34,502 nucleotides of DNA from Acidobacteriota bacterium (GTDB taxonomy: Bacteria > Acidobacteriota > Terriglobia > Acidiferrales > UBA7541), in assembly GCA_003223255.1 (NCBI GenBank), contig QHYJ01000134.1, forward strand, positions 1-34,502. The letters run 5' to 3'. The notes below the pieces were generated by a model. The model saw only the letters and a list, made by a program, of their open reading frames with translations, had not been told where the DNA came from and searched no databases. Positions 32,294 to 34,502 of the stretch are shown here, one piece after another (within the stretch, counting starts at the first letter, position 1; every line of letters starts with the position of its first letter). Both the position numbers and the translations under genes were made by a program.

Positions 32294-33415
32294 TCAAGCG
32301 AGGCGCGGCGCCGCTGCTTTTTTCTGCCGCTTGTAAAAGGGAGTCGCAACCACCTGAGCTTTGTATTTCTGGCCGCGGATTTCCACGTACAAAATCGTAC
32401 CCAGCGCGGAATATGCCGGCGGCACGTAGACCAGCGCAATGTTTTTGCCCAATGTGGGCGACGGCGAGCCGCTGGTCACCACACCAATTTTCTCGCCGGC
32501 TTCGTTGCAGCAGCTATACTCATCACGAGCAATCCCGCGATCGATCATCTCGAGGCCGACCAGTGTGCGCGTCACTCCCGCCGCCTTGGCGCGCTCCAGC
32601 GCACCGCGCCCGATAAAATTGCCCTTCTCCAGCTTGCAGTAGCGATCCAGCCCGGCTTCCCATACGTTGATCTTGTCGCTGATCTCATGCCCGTACAGCG
32701 CCATCTTCGATTCCAGCCGCAGCGTGTTGCGCGCGCCCAGACCGCAGGGAACGATGCCGAACCCGCGTCCTGCCTCCATCACTTGATTCCAGACTTTTTC
32801 GCTCGTCGGCTCGTCGGAAGGCACGTAAATCTCAAATCCGTCCTCGCCCGTATAACCAGTCCGCGCAATCAACGTGTTCTTCAGCGCGCAGACCGTGCCG
32901 TGAGTGAACCAGTAATTTTTGACGCCGCTCAAATCCGCATCCGTCAGTTTTTGCACCACCTCAGCCGCCCGCGGCCCTTGAATCGCCAGCTGCGTGTACG
33001 CGTCGCTCAACTCTTCCACCACGCAATCGAATGCCTTCGTGTTTTCGCGCACCCAGTAAATATCTTTCTCCCGCGTGCCTGCATTAATCACCAGCAGATA
33101 ATCATCTTCGCCCAGCCGGTGCACGATCAGGTCGTCCACGAACGTGCCTTGCGGATAGAGCATTGCGGAGTATTGGGCCTGCCCAATCGCCAGTTTGGAC
33201 GCATCGTTCATGGTGATGTGCTGCACCGCGGCCAACGCTCCGCCGGGCTTCTTCCCGCTGCGAATGCGAATGTCGCCCATGTGGCTGACGTCAAACACTC
33301 CCACGCTTCCGCGCACCGCTTTGTGCTCCACAATCAAGCCGCCGCTTGACGGGTATTCCACCGGCATGTCCCAGCCGCCGAAATTGACCATTTTTGCGCC
33401 CAGTCGGCGGTGCAA
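32294..33415 (-). CDS. gcvT: Glycine cleavage system T protein (aminomethyltransferase)
   Basis: About 373 residues from TTG 33415. It transfers the methylene unit from aminomethyl-GcvH to tetrahydrofolate and releases ammonia. Motifs are HRRLGAKMVNFGGWDMPVEY, VFDVSHMGDIRI, SAMLYPQGTFVDDLIVHRL, ARTGYTGEDGFEIYVPS and GLGARNTLRLESKMALYGHE. Homologs usually begin with a KxTPLHxLH phrase; here KTPLNALH lies in frame upstream of the TTG with no start codon of its own except CTG. Further upstream in the same frame are ATG-ATG-TGC-AAA-TAG at 33457-33443, so a stop separates a plausible start from the conserved N-terminus. It is the first gene of the operon gcvT-gcvH-gcvPA-gcvPB. No glycine riboswitch was recognised in its leader. 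Confidence 0.92.
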   Translation of the reverse strand: MHRRLGAKMVNFGGWDMPVEYPSSGGLIVEHKAVRGSVGVFDVSHMGDIRIRSGKKPGGALAAVQHITMNDASKLAIGQAQYSAMLYPQGTFVDDLIVHRLGEDDYLLVINAGTREKDIYWVRENTKAFDCVVEELSDAYTQLAIQGPRAAEVVQKLTDADLSGVKNYWFTHGTVCALKNTLIARTGYTGEDGFEIYVPSDEPTSEKVWNQVMEAGRGFGIVPCGLGARNTLRLESKMALYGHEISDKINVWEAGLDRYCKLEKGNFIGRGALERAKAAGVTRTLVGLEMIDRGIARDEYSCCNEAGEKIGVVTSGSPSPTLGKNIALVYVPPAYSALGTILYVEIRGQKYKAQVVATPFYKRQKKAAAPRLA

Positions 33416-33543
33416 TGCGTTCAGCGGCGTTTTAGAAGAGGGCTATTTGCACATCATCGAAGCATGCACCAATCGCTATCGTACACCCACGTTCATCTTG
33501 CCGCGCGCCGCTTAGCTCAGGTACAGTTTTCTAGAGGGCGCCT

Positions 33544-33720
33544 ATGGAAGGTCCTACCGTTTGTGTGCAATGCGATATGCCGGAAGACCGCTGCACATGC
33601 GAGAAGTATTGCACCATTTGCAAGGGGCAGCACAACATCCGTCTCTGCCTCGACGGCCTCTATTATTGCCCGGATTGCCGGGAAGCCTGCGACGTTGCCC
33701 TAGCTAGCCGTGGCCGCTGA
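33544..33720 (+). CDS. Cys-rich zinc-ribbon-like microprotein
   Basis: A 58-residue protein starting MEGPTVCVQCDMPEDRC and ending VALASRGR. It holds ten cysteines, several in CxxC pairs (VCVQC, YCTIC, YCPDC), plus one near-central CL and a last EAC. This is the layout of a small double zinc ribbon, so it probably binds zinc and a protein or nucleic acid. I do not know a named family. The ribosome site AGAGGG lies about 10 bases before the ATG. Its end overlaps the start of the next gene by 11 bases, which indicates translational coupling. It is divergent from gcvT, with about 130 bases between. Confidence 0.75.
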   Translation: MEGPTVCVQCDMPEDRCTCEKYCTICKGQHNIRLCLDGLYYCPDCREACDVALASRGR

Positions 33721-34135
33721 ACGCAGCAATCTGCACATGTGCATGGATGCCGACGCCCGTCTGGCAGCGGCGGCTGGCGGCGTAGCACGTTTCTTGGCGG
33801 ATGGTGCCGGCCTCGAGGGCGACGCTGTCGCTCGATTGCAATCCGCGGTCATTGAAGCTTGCCTGGACGCCTTCAACCATCTCGCCGCAGCGCATCCCCA
33901 CCTGGAAGTTACCTTCGCACGTTTCTCGGACCGCCTCGAAGTTTCCCTCTCTCATGAAAACGCCGGCCCGGTTCCCGCCGTGCGCACCGTCGCAGGCTTT
34001 GCCGCGAAGCAAGGGAAAACCGCAGGAAACGCGGGAGCCTTCGCGGGGGTGGATCGCGTCCAGCATGAAACCCACGGCAACGAATCCATAACGCGTCTCA
34101 CGAAGTACCTCCGCCAAGTCGCGCCGAGCCGCTAG
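33710..34135 (+). CDS. Degenerate RsbW-like (histidine-kinase-type) ATPase domain protein
   Basis: A 141-residue soluble protein with the outline of the anti-sigma-factor kinase fold. DADARLAAAAGGVARFLADGAGLEGDAVARLQSAVIEACLDAFNH matches the first helices and N box. HPHLEVTFARFSDRLEVSLSHENAG matches the central strands up to the position of the G1 box. The N box reads EACLDAFNH where active members have ExxxNxxxH, so the Mg-binding Asn is Asp, and no DxGxG glycine motif is seen. Kinase activity is therefore doubtful; it may be a binding-only regulator. The start is GTG 33710, overlapping the preceding zinc-ribbon gene by 11 bases, which suggests the two act together. Confidence 0.6.
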   Translation: MAAERSNLHMCMDADARLAAAAGGVARFLADGAGLEGDAVARLQSAVIEACLDAFNHLAAAHPHLEVTFARFSDRLEVSLSHENAGPVPAVRTVAGFAAKQGKTAGNAGAFAGVDRVQHETHGNESITRLTKYLRQVAPSR

Positions 34136-34228
34136 GAGCTAGGACCCGGCTGGTTCTGTCGACCTCCTGTCTTGAGAGCGCATCTGCCAACACCTGTCAT
34201 CCCGAATCCCCAACTTCCGTCGCGCTCT

Positions 34229-34502
34229 TTACATTTTCAGCGCAAACGTATTCTTCCGAATCAGCGCCGTCATCTGGTCATCGCTGAGCGACATGCGCAG
34301 CGTCACGCGATCTCCCGCGGGAGTGATGCGCGCCTGGTCCAGCAGGTCCGCCAGCTCCGGATTGTCCTTTTGCGCCTGATAGCGTTTATAGAGAAATCCC
34401 GCCTGAAGCAGTTGGCCAAGGGTATTGGCATCTTCGCTGGACCCGCAAACGGCCTGGAACTTCCCGTCAATCCCGCTGCTCGCGTCCACGTTGATGATCA
34501 GA
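34229..34502 (-). CDS. Unrecognised protein, C-terminal part (gene continues beyond window end)
   Basis: The open frame enters from the window edge (LIINVDASSGIDGKFQAVC) and ends at FALKM. A GTG at 34489 is in frame, but the sequence reads on upstream without interruption, so this is probably the last 91 residues of a longer protein. There are no catalytic motifs; the stretch is helical with repeated hydrophobic heptads (DANTLGQLLQAGFLYKRY; PELADLLDQARI) and a final strand pair. The pattern resembles C-terminal ends of secreted acidobacterial proteins of unknown function, but I cannot name a family. Confidence 0.6.
   Translation of the reverse strand, partial: LIINVDASSGIDGKFQAVCGSSEDANTLGQLLQAGFLYKRYQAQKDNPELADLLDQARITPAGDRVTLRMSLSDDQMTALIRKNTFALKM

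Noticed and set aside
33416-33543. Glycine riboswitch upstream of gcvT
   Set aside because: The leader is short and shows none of the conserved aptamer core sequences I know.

Overview
The window looks like a chromosomal segment of a GC-rich Gram-negative bacterium, most probably an acidobacterium. The reasons are indirect. There is a tripartite RND efflux system and other envelope genes. There is the C-terminal relic of an FtsX/MacB-type 'duplicated orphan permease', a family greatly expanded in Acidobacteria. There is a secreted-protein family I associate with Acidobacteria (DUF6599-like), and the glycine dehydrogenase is split. No rRNA, tRNA, CRISPR array, insertion sequence or prophage was found.

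Layout. (1) 1-2613, minus: an RND pump (truncated by the window start) and its periplasmic adaptor, with two palindromes just upstream. (2) 2767-10193, minus: alaS, a lytic transglycosylase, a TPR/AMIN/amidase and a DUF6599-like membrane-anchored protein, mostly a cell-wall cluster. (3) 10194-12525: a gap, a dienelactone-hydrolase-like gene (plus), a 75-residue Sm/Hfq-like small protein and recX (both minus). (4) 12610-16727, minus: a large surface lipoprotein, pilT and an aquaporin. (5) 17117-20737, minus: a decayed CTP-synthase-like glutaminase gene, ilvE, and an ABC-2 exporter pair with a 4-base start/stop overlap. (6) 20785-21719: a broken permease remnant (plus) meeting an alkyltransferase-like DNA-repair gene (minus). 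(7) 22116-26833, plus: the most distinctive block. It holds an RG-tailed small protein, two tandem paralogous ClpB-D2-like AAA+ ATPases, the second behind a good sigma-54 promoter match, and an M48 metalloprotease with a C-terminal PsbP-like domain. Clear terminators separate the units. (8) 27088-33415, minus: a SulP anion transporter and the glycine cleavage operon gcvT-gcvH-gcvPA-gcvPB. (9) 33544-34502: a 58-residue Cys-rich microprotein overlapping a degenerate RsbW-like ATPase gene (plus), and the end of an unrecognised gene (minus).

How the genes work together. GcvT, GcvH, GcvPA and GcvPB form the complete glycine decarboxylating machinery except for dihydrolipoamide dehydrogenase, which is not in the window. 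The amidase and lytic transglycosylase act on peptidoglycan. The AAA+/M48 block may be a proteostasis module, but that is inference. Several genes are in decay (two pseudogenes), and two genes (the RND pump and gcvT) lack a normal start codon at the position homology predicts.
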